Of a stretch of DNA of 64,000 nt, positions 54,644 to 63,621 are shown piece after piece. The stretch covers positions 767,001-831,000 of the forward strand of contig NZ_CP119392.1 of assembly GCF_029224025.1 (NCBI RefSeq). The letters run 5' to 3'. The position numbers and the translations under genes were made by a program. Numbering within the stretch: position 1 is the stretch's first letter; each line of letters starts with the position of its first letter. The notes under the pieces were generated by a model. It saw only the letters and a program-made list of their open reading frames with translations. It ran no database searches and had not been told where the DNA came from. The DNA is from Rhodanobacter sp. AS-Z3. Its GTDB lineage: Bacteria > Pseudomonadota > Gammaproteobacteria > Xanthomonadales > Rhodanobacteraceae.

Positions 54644-57160
54644 ATGGCAAAAAACCTGCTCATCGTCGAATCACCGGCCAAGGCCAAGACGATCAACAAA
54701 TACCTCGGCAAGGACTTTCAGGTTCTCGCCTCCTACGGTCACGTGCGTGACTTGAGGCCAAAAGAGGGTGCGGTCGACACCGAGCATGGTTTTGCCATGG
54801 CCTATGAAGTCATCGAACGCAACGAAAAACACGTTGAGGCGATTGCCAAGGCGGCCAAACTCGCTGATGACATCTATCTCGCGACCGACTTGGATCGCGA
54901 AGGCGAGGCGATCAGCTGGCATATCAGCGAGATTCTCAACGAGCGTGGGCTGACCAAGGGCAAACATCTGCACCGGGTGGTCTTCTCGGAGATCACGCCA
55001 AAAGCGATCAAGGCCGCGGTGGCGGCACCTCGGCAGTTGTCGCACGATCTGGTCAATGCGCAGCAGGCGCGCCGTGCGCTGGACTATCTGGTCGGCTTCA
55101 ACCTGTCGCCGGTGCTGTGGCGCAAGGTGCAACGCGGCTTGTCTGCCGGCCGCGTGCAGTCGCCTGCGTTGCGCATGATCGTCGAGCGCGAGGAAGAGAT
55201 CGAGGCATTCAAGGCCCGCGAATACTGGACCATCGAGGCGCAGCTGCAGCACGTCGATGGCGATTTTACCGCGCGCCTGTCGCGACTCAACGGCAAGAAG
55301 TTCGAGCAGTTCGACCTTACCAATGAGGCCGATGCGCACGCCGCACGCGAAGCACTGAAGGCAGCGACGCGCGGCCAGCTCATGGTCAGCGAAGTCAGCT
55401 CCAAAGAGCGCAAGCGCCGCCCTGCCGCACCATTCACTACGTCCACCCTGCAGCAGGAGGCGGCGCGCAAGCTCGGCTTCACCACCAGCCGCACTATGAA
55501 GGTGGCGCAGGGTCTGTACGAGGGCGTGGTGCTGGGCAGCGAGGGCAGCGTCGGCCTGATTACCTACATGCGTACCGACTCGACCATGCTTGGTGACGAC
55601 GCCATGGCCGAGCTGCGCCAGCTGATCACCCGTGACTTCGGCGGTCATGCGCTGCCAGACGCGCCGCAGGTGTACAAGACGAAGTCGAAGAACGCGCAGG
55701 AAGCGCATGAGGCGATCCGGCCAACGTCGGCGATGTATACGCCGAAATCCATTGCAGCCTTCCTCAGCGACGACCAGCGAAAACTGTACGAATTGATCTG
55801 GAAGCGTACGGTCGCCTGCCAGATGATCCACGCCACCTTGAACACCGTGTCGGTGGAGTTCGCCGTAGCGCATGTTGCTGGCGGGGACGCTTCGTTCCGC
55901 GCCAGTGGCACCACCGTGATTGATCCTGGCTTTCTGGCAGTCTACGAAGAAGGCAGCGACCAGAAGAAAGCGGATGACGACGACGAAGGCCGTCGCCTGC
56001 CACGACTGGAAAAAGGCGAGGCGGTGCCACTACATGAAATTGCCGCCGACCAGCACTTCACCGAACCGCCGCCGCGCTACTCCGAAGCCAGCTTGGTCAA
56101 GGCGCTGGAAGAACATGGCATCGGTCGCCCGTCGACCTACGCCAGCATCATCCAGGTGTTGCAGAACCGCGAGTATGTCTACCTCGACAGTCGTCGCTTC
56201 AAGCCCAGCGACGTCGGTCGCGCCGTCAGCAAATTCCTGACCCAGCACTTCACGCAGTACGTCGACTACGACTTCACTGCCAAGCTGGAAGATGAGCTGG
56301 ACGCGGTCAGTCGCGGTGAAGAGGCGTGGGTACCGTTGATGGAGCGCTTCTGGATTCCGTTCAAGCAGCAGGTGGACGAAAAGGCCGAGTCGGTTGACCG
56401 CAGCGAGGCTACCGGAGCGCGCGAGCTGGGCATCGATCCGAAGAGCGGCAAGCCGGTGTTCGTGCGGTTGGGGCGCTTCGGGCCGTATGCCGCGATCGGC
56501 GACAAGGACAGCGAGGAGAAATTGCAGTTCGCCTCGCTGCGTCCGGGCCAGAGCATGCACACCATTGAACTGGCAGATGCGCTGGAACTGTTCAAGCTGC
56601 CGCGCAAGCTGGGCCAGGCGGAAAATGGCGACGAGGTCAGCGTGGCGATTGGCCGCTTCGGGCCGTTTGTGAAGCAGGGCAGCACCTATGCTTCGATGAA
56701 GCCCGAGGATGATCCGTACACCATCGAGCTGCCGCGCGCCTTGCAGATCGTGGCCGAGAAGCTGGAGATGCTGGCGAACCGGCTGATCCTGGATTTCGGC
56801 AACGGCGTGCAGGTGCTCAACGGTCGCTATGGCGCCTACATCACCGACGGCGAGAAGAATGCGCGTATTCCCAAGGAGCAGGAGCCGAAGGAGCTGACTG
56901 AAGCGCAGTGCCTTGAGCTGCTGGCTGCTGCGCCCGCGCGCAAACCCGGGCGCTTCGGCAAGAAGACGGCGGCCAAGAAGGCGGTCGCCAAGAAGGCCGC
57001 TCCGGCCAAGAAGACGGCAGTGAAGAAGGCGGCGACCAAGAAAGCGCCGGCGAAAAAGACGGCGGCGAAAAAGGCCGCTACCAAGAAGACCGCCAGCAAA
57101 ACAGCCGCCGCCAAAAAGCCTGCCGCGAAGAAAGCCGCTGGCGGCAAAGCCGAGGGTTGA
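54644..57160 (+). CDS. topA: DNA topoisomerase I
   Basis: 838 residues. Relaxes negative supercoils through a 5'-phosphotyrosine. The TOPRIM domain starts the protein (NLLIVESPAKAKTINKYL, with the conserved Glu) and contains the DLDREGEAISWH acidic block. The active-site Tyr is Y308 in GLITYMRTDST. C-terminal Topo_C repeats appear at GKPVFVRLGRFGPYAAI and two later RFGPFVKQG/RYGAYITDG copies, without the cysteines of the E. coli zinc ribbons. The last ~75 residues are Lys/Ala repeats (AAKKAVAKKAAPAKKTAVKK type). The start is 54644, before which the frame has no homology. Confidence 0.97.
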   Translation: MAKNLLIVESPAKAKTINKYLGKDFQVLASYGHVRDLRPKEGAVDTEHGFAMAYEVIERNEKHVEAIAKAAKLADDIYLATDLDREGEAISWHISEILNERGLTKGKHLHRVVFSEITPKAIKAAVAAPRQLSHDLVNAQQARRALDYLVGFNLSPVLWRKVQRGLSAGRVQSPALRMIVEREEEIEAFKAREYWTIEAQLQHVDGDFTARLSRLNGKKFEQFDLTNEADAHAAREALKAATRGQLMVSEVSSKERKRRPAAPFTTSTLQQEAARKLGFTTSRTMKVAQGLYEGVVLGSEGSVGLITYMRTDSTMLGDDAMAELRQLITRDFGGHALPDAPQVYKTKSKNAQEAHEAIRPTSAMYTPKSIAAFLSDDQRKLYELIWKRTVACQMIHATLNTVSVEFAVAHVAGGDASFRASGTTVIDPGFLAVYEEGSDQKKADDDDEGRRLPRLEKGEAVPLHEIAADQHFTEPPPRYSEASLVKALEEHGIGRPSTYASIIQVLQNREYVYLDSRRFKPSDVGRAVSKFLTQHFTQYVDYDFTAKLEDELDAVSRGEEAWVPLMERFWIPFKQQVDEKAESVDRSEATGARELGIDPKSGKPVFVRLGRFGPYAAIGDKDSEEKLQFASLRPGQSMHTIELADALELFKLPRKLGQAENGDEVSVAIGRFGPFVKQGSTYASMKPEDDPYTIELPRALQIVAEKLEMLANRLILDFGNGVQVLNGRYGAYITDGEKNARIPKEQEPKELTEAQCLELLAAAPARKPGRFGKKTAAKKAVAKKAAPAKKTAVKKAATKKAPAKKTAAKKAATKKTASKTAAAKKPAAKKAAGGKAEG

Positions 57161-57733
57161 GTGCTGCAGCGTTTCACCCTCGCCGAGCTTGATGCCGCCG
57201 CGCTGATATTGCAGGACGGCGGCGTACTGGCCTACCCGACCGAGGCGGTGTTTGGGCTCGGCTGCAATCCCCATGATCGGGTGGCGTTCGAGCGGCTGTT
57301 TGCGCTGAAGCAGCGTCCGGCGACACAAGGTGTCCTGCTGATCGCCGCGGACTTCGGCCAGGTCGAACGCTATATTGATCTCGCCGGCGTGCCGGACGCC
57401 GTGTTGCAGCAGGTTCGTGCCAGCTGGCCGGGGCCACATACCTGGATCTTCCCGCGCTCGGCCGTGGTGCCCGACTGGGTTGCCGGCCTCCACGCCGGCA
57501 TCGCGTTGCGCGTGACGGCCCACGAGCCGGCGGCTGCACTGTGCAGGGCTTTCGGTGGCGCGCTGGTGTCAACCAGCGCGAATCCGCACGGCCAGCCTTC
57601 GGCGCGTGCAGCGCAGGTAGTGGAAGATTATTTCGGAAATGCACTGGATGGACTGCTGGACGCCCCATTGGGTGGTCAGCTGAGCCCCACGGTGATTCGC
57701 GACGCGTTGTCTGGCACTATCATTCGCGCTTGA
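57161..57733 (+). CDS. tsaC: Threonylcarbamoyl-AMP synthase (TsaC/Sua5 family)
   Basis: 190 residues, first enzyme for the t6A37 tRNA modification. YrdC-fold segments: GGVLAYPTEAVFGLGCNPHD, FALKQRPATQGVLLIAA and LVSTSANPHGQP (catalytic and ATP-binding). It begins with GTG immediately after the topA stop, so it is coupled. The dprA-topA-tsaC order is conserved in gammaproteobacteria. Confidence 0.95.
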   Translation: MLQRFTLAELDAAALILQDGGVLAYPTEAVFGLGCNPHDRVAFERLFALKQRPATQGVLLIAADFGQVERYIDLAGVPDAVLQQVRASWPGPHTWIFPRSAVVPDWVAGLHAGIALRVTAHEPAAALCRAFGGALVSTSANPHGQPSARAAQVVEDYFGNALDGLLDAPLGGQLSPTVIRDALSGTIIRA

Positions 57734-57792
57734 ACGAGGCAGAGAGGGCGCCGATCGTGCCGCGCCATGTCGTTCACGTTGCCGTCCACCCG

Positions 57793-59217
57793 ATGGCGCC
57801 ACGCTGCCGTTTGCAACGTGTTGAAGACCAGGGAGACCACCGTTTGGCCATTGCTCACGACCCGCGCCAGCAGGAGCTGTCATCGCTGTTGCCCTTGCTG
57901 GTAGCTGCCGATCCAGCACGCACCCTGGCCTGGCACAACGGCGAAGCGATCAGTGCCGCACACTTTTTGCAGCATGCCCGTGAGGTAGCAGCCAGCCTGC
58001 CGAGCGCGGCAGCGGCGGTGAATTTGTGCGAAGACCGCTACGCGTTCCTGGTCGCATTCTGTGCCGTTGTACTGCGTGGACAGATCAACCTGTTGCCTTC
58101 TTCGCGTGCGCCACAGGCGGTGGATGAGGTGATCAGGGCGAACCCCGGCTGCTATGCGCTCGGTGATCAGCCGCTCGATCCGCCTCCGCCCGGCTATCGG
58201 CAACTGCCCGCGCTGGGCGCATCCCGTCCGATAGCGGCGGATATTGTCTGGCCGTCCATTCCCGCCGATCAGGTGGTGGTCATTGGCTATACGTCGGGCT
58301 CGACCGGCGCGCCCGCCGCGCACCTCAAAACCTGGGGCAGTCTCCACGCCAGCAACGCCGGCAACGTGCTGCGACTGCAGGCACAGGTTGGTACACGTTT
58401 CGAGCTGGTTGCCACGGTTCCACCGCAGCATATGTACGGCCTGGAAATGTCGGTGCTGCTGCCCTTGCTCGGCCCCGCCGGGGTACACACCGGGCGGCCC
58501 TTCTTCCCCGCCGACGTGGCTGCGGCGCTGGCCGCCGTACCCGCGCCACGAGTGCTGGTGACCACGCCGGTACATTTGCGGGCGTTGGTTGAATCCGGCA
58601 TTGCGCTGCCGGCGCTGGCAGCGATGATCTCGGCCACGGCACCGTTGGCGGTCGAGCTGGCGCAGATGGCCGAGCAACGTTTCAACGCGCCCTTGCTCGA
58701 AGTGTTCGGTTCCACCGAGACCTGCGTGTTTGCCAGTCGTCGCCCAGCCATCGAAGAGGAGTGGTTGCTGTACGACGGCGTGACTGTGCATCCGCAACCC
58801 GATGGCACCACCGTCGATGCGCCGCAGCTGCAGGCGCCGGTCACGCTGGCCGACATCGTGAGCCTGTCGCATGACGGCCGTCGTTTCCGCTTGTGTGGCC
58901 GACATGCCGATCTGCTGGAGATCGCCGGCAAGCGTGCTTCGCTGGCGGACCTCACCCGTCGCCTGCTGGCGATTCCCGGGGTACGCGATGGCGTGGTGTT
59001 CCAGCACGGCGACGGCGACGCACTCGGCGTCCAGCGCATTGCGGCGTTGGTGGTTGCGCCCGGACTGGATGAGGCGGCCATTCTTGAGAGGTTGCGTCGT
59101 GCGATTGATCCACTGTTCTTGCCGCGACCACTGAAGCTGGTTGACGCGTTGCCGCGCAACGAGACTGGCAAGTTGCCGCGTGCGGTTTTGCTGGAGTTGC
59201 TGCAGACCCGCGGCTGA
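57793..59217 (+). CDS. AMP-dependent acyl/aryl ligase-like protein
   Basis: About 474 residues of the ANL adenylating superfamily. The P-loop-type motif is VVIGYTSGSTGAPAAHLKTW (residues about 155-173), the A5-type motif LEVFGSTETCVFASR, and the A8/A10-like region ends RNETGKLPR. This length is short for acyl-CoA synthetases and fits the ligases of aryl-polyene or xanthomonadin-like pathways. The start is uncertain: ATG at 57793 or a TTG at 57844 with GGGAG well placed ahead. It follows tsaC closely on the same strand. Substrate unknown. Confidence 0.8.
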   Translation: MAPRCRLQRVEDQGDHRLAIAHDPRQQELSSLLPLLVAADPARTLAWHNGEAISAAHFLQHAREVAASLPSAAAAVNLCEDRYAFLVAFCAVVLRGQINLLPSSRAPQAVDEVIRANPGCYALGDQPLDPPPPGYRQLPALGASRPIAADIVWPSIPADQVVVIGYTSGSTGAPAAHLKTWGSLHASNAGNVLRLQAQVGTRFELVATVPPQHMYGLEMSVLLPLLGPAGVHTGRPFFPADVAAALAAVPAPRVLVTTPVHLRALVESGIALPALAAMISATAPLAVELAQMAEQRFNAPLLEVFGSTETCVFASRRPAIEEEWLLYDGVTVHPQPDGTTVDAPQLQAPVTLADIVSLSHDGRRFRLCGRHADLLEIAGKRASLADLTRRLLAIPGVRDGVVFQHGDGDALGVQRIAALVVAPGLDEAAILERLRRAIDPLFLPRPLKLVDALPRNETGKLPRAVLLELLQTRG

Positions 59218-59278
59218 ACGACAGCGCCGCAGCCGCTACAATGCAGCGCTGCGTCGGGTGGCGCACGGGAGTGCAGGC

Positions 59279-60562
59279 ATGAAGGTTCTGGTGATCGGCA
59301 GTGGCGGGCGCGAACACGCGCTGGCGTGGAAACTCAGGCAGTCGGCGCAGGTTGGCGAGGTGATCGTCGCGCCGGGCAATGCCGGCACCGCGCGTGAACC
59401 GGGTGTGCGCAATGCGGACGTCGCCCTGGGCGACATCGACGGCCTGTTGCAACTGGCCAAGCGCGAGAAAGTCGGGCTGACCGTGGTGGGTCCCGAAGTG
59501 CCACTGGTCGCTGGCGTGGTCGACAAATTTCGCGCCGCTGGCCTGCGCATCTTCGGCCCGCGTGCAGTGGCCGCCCAGTTGGAAGGTTCCAAGGCGTTCG
59601 CCAAGGATTTCCTGCAACGGCACAATATTCCCACCGCGCACTACGCGGTTTTCACCGAGCTGAATCCGGCGCTGGCTTACGTGCGCAAGCAGGGCGCGCC
59701 AATCGTGATCAAGGCCGATGGCCTGGCGGCGGGCAAGGGTGTGGTGGTGGCGCTGACCCTCGCCGATGCCGAACTGGCGCTGCACGACATGCTTGGCGCG
59801 CACAGTTTCGGCGACGCCTCGGCGCGCGTGGTGATCGAGGAATTCCTCGACGGTGAGGAAGCCAGCTACATCGTGATGAGTGATGGCACGCACGCCCTGC
59901 CAATGGCTTCCAGCCAGGATCACAAGCGCCGCGACGACAACGACCTGGGCCCGAACACCGGCGGCATGGGCGCGTACTCGCCGGCGCCGGTGGTCACGCC
60001 CGAAGTTGAGCAGCGCGTGCTCAAGGAAGTGATCGAGCCCACCCTGCGCGGCATGACCGCCGAAGGCGCACCGTTCATTGGCTTCCTGTACGCCGGCCTG
60101 ATGATCGACAAAGCCGGCGCACCGAAGGTCATTGAATTCAATGTGCGCTTTGGTGACCCGGAAACCCAGCCGATCATGATGCGGCTGAAATCCGATCTGG
60201 TTGACCTGATCGATGCGGCACTGGATGGCCGGCTGGCGCAGACCTCGGCACGCTGGGATGTGCGTCCCGCGATTGGCGTGGTAATGGCGGCCGGGGGTTA
60301 TCCCGGGCGGGTGCGGCTGGGCGACGCGATTGCCGGACTCGATACGCCGCAGCCGGACAATGTGAAGGTCTTTCATGCCGGAACCCGACTGGATGAGGCT
60401 GGCCGCGTCGTTACCTCAGGTGGTCGCGTGCTGGCGGTGTGCGCACTGGGCGCTGACATTGCTGCCGCGCGTGAAGACGCCTATGCGGCCGTTGCGGCGA
60501 TCAACTACGAAGGCGCGTTCTGCCGCCGCGATATTGCACATCGGGCCCTGCATCGCGATTGA
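59279..60562 (+). CDS. purD: Phosphoribosylamine-glycine ligase
   Basis: 427 residues. ATP-grasp enzyme of purine synthesis that joins phosphoribosylamine and glycine. VLVIGSGGREHALAWKL begins the N domain, followed by FGPRAVAAQLEGSKAFAKDFL, the PIVIKADGLAAGKGVVVA ATP site, DHKRRDDNDLGPNTGGMGAYSPAP and FNVRFGDPETQPIM. The start at 59279 matches the family; the in-frame region before it is not homologous. Confidence 0.97.
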   Translation: MKVLVIGSGGREHALAWKLRQSAQVGEVIVAPGNAGTAREPGVRNADVALGDIDGLLQLAKREKVGLTVVGPEVPLVAGVVDKFRAAGLRIFGPRAVAAQLEGSKAFAKDFLQRHNIPTAHYAVFTELNPALAYVRKQGAPIVIKADGLAAGKGVVVALTLADAELALHDMLGAHSFGDASARVVIEEFLDGEEASYIVMSDGTHALPMASSQDHKRRDDNDLGPNTGGMGAYSPAPVVTPEVEQRVLKEVIEPTLRGMTAEGAPFIGFLYAGLMIDKAGAPKVIEFNVRFGDPETQPIMMRLKSDLVDLIDAALDGRLAQTSARWDVRPAIGVVMAAGGYPGRVRLGDAIAGLDTPQPDNVKVFHAGTRLDEAGRVVTSGGRVLAVCALGADIAAAREDAYAAVAAINYEGAFCRRDIAHRALHRD

Positions 60563-60722
60563 TCCCGCTATCAGTACGCCAGCGCATGGCTAGCCCTTGG
60601 TGGGTTTGCCTTCTCCGACCCCGGTTTTTTGGGCTATGCTTGGAACTTCCCCCGCGTAAACGTCGAGGCGCAAAGCGCCCGAATGGACACGTGCCAGATT
60701 TCCCGTTGAAGAGGTTTCTCCC

Positions 60723-61604
60723 ATGCGCAAGACGGTTTTGTCGCTGATGTCGGTTGCTGCACTGGCCTTGGCCGGTTGCAACAACGCTTCCAATTCGTCC
60801 ACGCAGGCGGACTCCGCTGCACCGGCTTCTGCCAACACGGCTGGCACGGTTGCGCAGATTCCGTCGCAGGTCAGCGGAACGATTTCGCTGCGTGCCGGCT
60901 CGCCCGCGCCGTCGGACAAGGCAACCCTGGTGCTGAACCTGGCTGACGTGTCTGCCACGGCCATGGGTTCGGCGCCACTGGCCAGCAAGACCTCGCCAGC
61001 CGGTACCTTTCCGCAGTCGTTCACGCTCACCTTCAATCCGGCTGAAGTGAAGCCGAACGATCTGTACGTGATCCAGGCGACCCTGACCGACGGTGATCGT
61101 CAATACACCATGCCGATCCAGGCGCCGGTGCTGGGCAAGAACAGCAAGAACGATGCCGTGGCGATCCAGCTGCAGGCTGAACAGACGCCGAGCGAGAAGC
61201 TGCTGGCAGACTTCGATGCGGTGAAGGCGCAGATCGGTGGCATGAAGATCAGCCACGGCACCAAGCTCGAAGCCAATGATTCGCGCGGCTGGCAGTTGTT
61301 CCGTCAGGCCGGCGAAGTGAAGTACATCCGCGAAGAAGTCGATTACGGTGACAAGGGTTACACCAGCACCGATTATGCCTTCAAGGATGGCAAGCCCTGG
61401 GTGATCGTGCAGGAAACCAAGGCGAGCCGTGACGGCAAGGCCAGTGCGATCGACCGCGCGGGTTGGGGTGAAGACGGTTCGCTGGTGCTGAAGCAGCACG
61501 AGGTGGGCTCGGCCGTGCAGGTGCTCGATGCCGCCACAGCTGCAGCCATGAAGAAAGATGGCGTGTCGATCCTCAGCATCGCGACTGGCGGCAAGAACAA
61601 GTAA
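60723..61604 (+). CDS. YbaY-family lipoprotein with an extra C-terminal domain
   Basis: 293 residues. Lipoprotein signal MRKTVLSLMSVAALALAGC with lipobox LAGC (lipidated Cys at 19). Residues about 48-155 form a YbaY-like beta domain (VSGTISLRAGSPAPSDKATLVLNLADVSA). The C-terminal ~130 residues (LLADFDAVKAQIGGMKISHGTKLEA ... WVIVQETKASRDGKASAIDRAGWGEDGSLVLKQHEVGSAVQVLDAATAAAMKK) are not part of typical YbaY and have no recognised family. A GAGG-type site precedes the ATG. A strong terminator follows. Confidence 0.85.
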   Translation: MRKTVLSLMSVAALALAGCNNASNSSTQADSAAPASANTAGTVAQIPSQVSGTISLRAGSPAPSDKATLVLNLADVSATAMGSAPLASKTSPAGTFPQSFTLTFNPAEVKPNDLYVIQATLTDGDRQYTMPIQAPVLGKNSKNDAVAIQLQAEQTPSEKLLADFDAVKAQIGGMKISHGTKLEANDSRGWQLFRQAGEVKYIREEVDYGDKGYTSTDYAFKDGKPWVIVQETKASRDGKASAIDRAGWGEDGSLVLKQHEVGSAVQVLDAATAAAMKKDGVSILSIATGGKNK

Positions 61605-61624
61605 GCCGCCTGCACGCTGCCAAG

Positions 61625-61655
61625 AAAAGGCCGCCGGGAAACCGGCGGCCTTTTT
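61625..61655 (+). terminator. Bidirectional terminator
   Basis: Stem AAAAGGCCGCCGG/CCGGCGGCCTTTT around GAAA, followed by T. It lies between the convergent lipoprotein and esterase genes and can serve both. Confidence 0.88.
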
Positions 61656-61678
61656 GCTGTGCGCTATTTGACTAGAGC

Positions 61679-63529
61679 TCAGAACATGACCTTGAAGCCC
61701 ATGTTGAAGCTGTTGTACTTCTGGGTGTTATCGCTGAAACGGCCCTTGTAGCCGAACCAGCTGACGATGTGCGGCGTGAGGCGCGCGGTCACGCCGATTT
61801 CAGCCGTACCCCAGCTGTTGTCCGGCACGAAGCCGGGCATTTCGAACGTACCGTTCATGCTGTTCAGGCCGGCCTTCAGCATCCGCGGATCAGCCTTGCC
61901 GTCATGGTTCCAGGCCAGTTCGGCGTAAGGCGACAGCACCGTGTTGCCGACGTTCAAGTCACCCTGCAAGCGCCAACCCAGCGTGCTTACCAGCGCATCG
62001 CGCTGCTGGCGGCCGAACCACATGGCGCTGCTGTCGTTGCCCTTTTCACTGTAGCCATTGACCTTCGCGGTCTGCCATTCCACCGTGGCGAACGGGCCGG
62101 TGCGCAGGCGGTCGAGCTGGAACCACCAGCCGCCGGTGAGGCCGCCGCCCAGGTGTGAGCCGTCCGCCTTGCCGCTTTCAATACGGGTGGCCGGACCGAG
62201 AGTGATGTGGCGGTCGATGTCCTTGAAGTTGGCCTGGCCGAAGTTGGCATAGCCGCCCACATAGCCGCCGCCCACGTGGTAGGTGAGGTAGCCGAGCCCG
62301 CTGATGTCCTGCATCTTGTAACCACCGCCGCCCGCGAAGTCGGCGTTGTTCTGGCCGATGCCCAGCGCCACACCCGCCGAAATGTTGTCCGTCGCACGGA
62401 CGTCTGCACCGAGGGTCAAGTTGAAGTTGTCGCTGGTGGTCTTGGGCGTGCCATTGCCGGCGTGGAAGCGCTGCATTCCGTAGTCGATGTTGACGAAGGT
62501 GCGGGTCTCTCCACCCACGCTGTCTGCCAGCATCTGCTTGCGCACGGCGCCGTTCTGCACGGTGCTGGACGCCAGCGGTGCTTCGCCGAGCAGGGAAATC
62601 TGCCCCGGCGCATTGATCACCGACACCACGTACTGGCCGAACAACGCGTGGGCAGCTGCGGTCGGGTGCACGCCATCGGCAAACACATAGGTCTTGTCGG
62701 TGCCGGCGGCGTAGCTGTAAGGCAGGCCCGAACCAACCGGCCCGCACTGCACCGAACTGGCGCCGGCACCGCATGCGGGATCAGTGACGTTGCTGAAACC
62801 GTAGGACGACGGATTGGCGATCACTTCGTTGAGCAGGCCGAAGGCATTGGCCGGAATCACGTTCAAGCCGCTGTTGCTGAGCTGGGCGAGGCCGCTATTG
62901 AGCACGCCGTTGTAGATGATGGCCAGCTGGCTGGCACCGGCCTGGCTGGCCGGGCCACCGGCGGCGGCGGACGGCGTCTTGCCGAGGTCAGGCAGGTTGT
63001 AGACCAACACGTATTTCGCGCCCGCGGCCTGCAAGCCGGCCAGAACACCGAGCTCGGTCTTGGCCGCGTTGATGGTGCCGGCAGCGATCGCGTTGGGATC
63101 AGACAGCGTGCCCGTCAGGTAGAACACGTCGTTGGCGCCACCCCAGACCTGATACAGCGCATGGGGATCGGCCTTGCCGCCGGTTGAGCCCAGGTACATC
63201 TGCAATTGCTGGGGGATCGTGGGTACAGCAGCCACGTTGTTGACGAAGCCCGCGCCACCCCACGCGTAATCGGTGCCACCGGCAGCCGATGGCGCCAGCG
63301 TGAAGCCAAGCGCACTCGCCACGTTTTCGGCGGTGGTGGTGCCCGGGTTGGTGGTGAAGCGCAGTGGCGGCTGGATGCCGGGAGCACTGGCCAGCGAGAT
63401 GTTGCCGTTGTCGCTGAGGCTGTCGCCGAACACGACGACTTTGCTGAACTGCTGGGTGGCGGCACTGGCGCTGGCACTGAACAACAGGGCAGCGACGATG
63501 GCACCGGCGAGATGGCGGGTACGCAGCAT
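61679..63529 (-). CDS. Autotransporter GDSL-type esterase (EstA-like)
   Basis: 616 residues. A signal peptide (AGAIVAALLFSASASAA) precedes a GDSL/SGNH hydrolase domain: VVFGDSLSDNGN with the nucleophile Ser near 36, and the DGVHPTAAAH block with Asp and His near 290. The C-terminal ~280 residues form an autotransporter beta-barrel ending in aromatic KVMF. It matches EstA-type outer-membrane esterases of Pseudomonas in plan. It is likely displayed at the cell surface and hydrolyses short esters or lipids. Confidence 0.92.
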   Translation of the reverse strand: MLRTRHLAGAIVAALLFSASASAATQQFSKVVVFGDSLSDNGNISLASAPGIQPPLRFTTNPGTTTAENVASALGFTLAPSAAGGTDYAWGGAGFVNNVAAVPTIPQQLQMYLGSTGGKADPHALYQVWGGANDVFYLTGTLSDPNAIAAGTINAAKTELGVLAGLQAAGAKYVLVYNLPDLGKTPSAAAGGPASQAGASQLAIIYNGVLNSGLAQLSNSGLNVIPANAFGLLNEVIANPSSYGFSNVTDPACGAGASSVQCGPVGSGLPYSYAAGTDKTYVFADGVHPTAAAHALFGQYVVSVINAPGQISLLGEAPLASSTVQNGAVRKQMLADSVGGETRTFVNIDYGMQRFHAGNGTPKTTSDNFNLTLGADVRATDNISAGVALGIGQNNADFAGGGGYKMQDISGLGYLTYHVGGGYVGGYANFGQANFKDIDRHITLGPATRIESGKADGSHLGGGLTGGWWFQLDRLRTGPFATVEWQTAKVNGYSEKGNDSSAMWFGRQQRDALVSTLGWRLQGDLNVGNTVLSPYAELAWNHDGKADPRMLKAGLNSMNGTFEMPGFVPDNSWGTAEIGVTARLTPHIVSWFGYKGRFSDNTQKYNSFNMGFKVMF

Positions 63530-63621
63530 GATTGAAACTCCTGGGCGGATGATCTTGTTACAACTTCGTTACGGTAATCCAATCCATACGGGAGCGCATG
63601 CTGCACCGCATGGTGGATCGT

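Noticed and set aside
56030..57523. 497-residue minus-strand frame
   Set aside because: Antisense to topA and tsaC, both of which are well supported.
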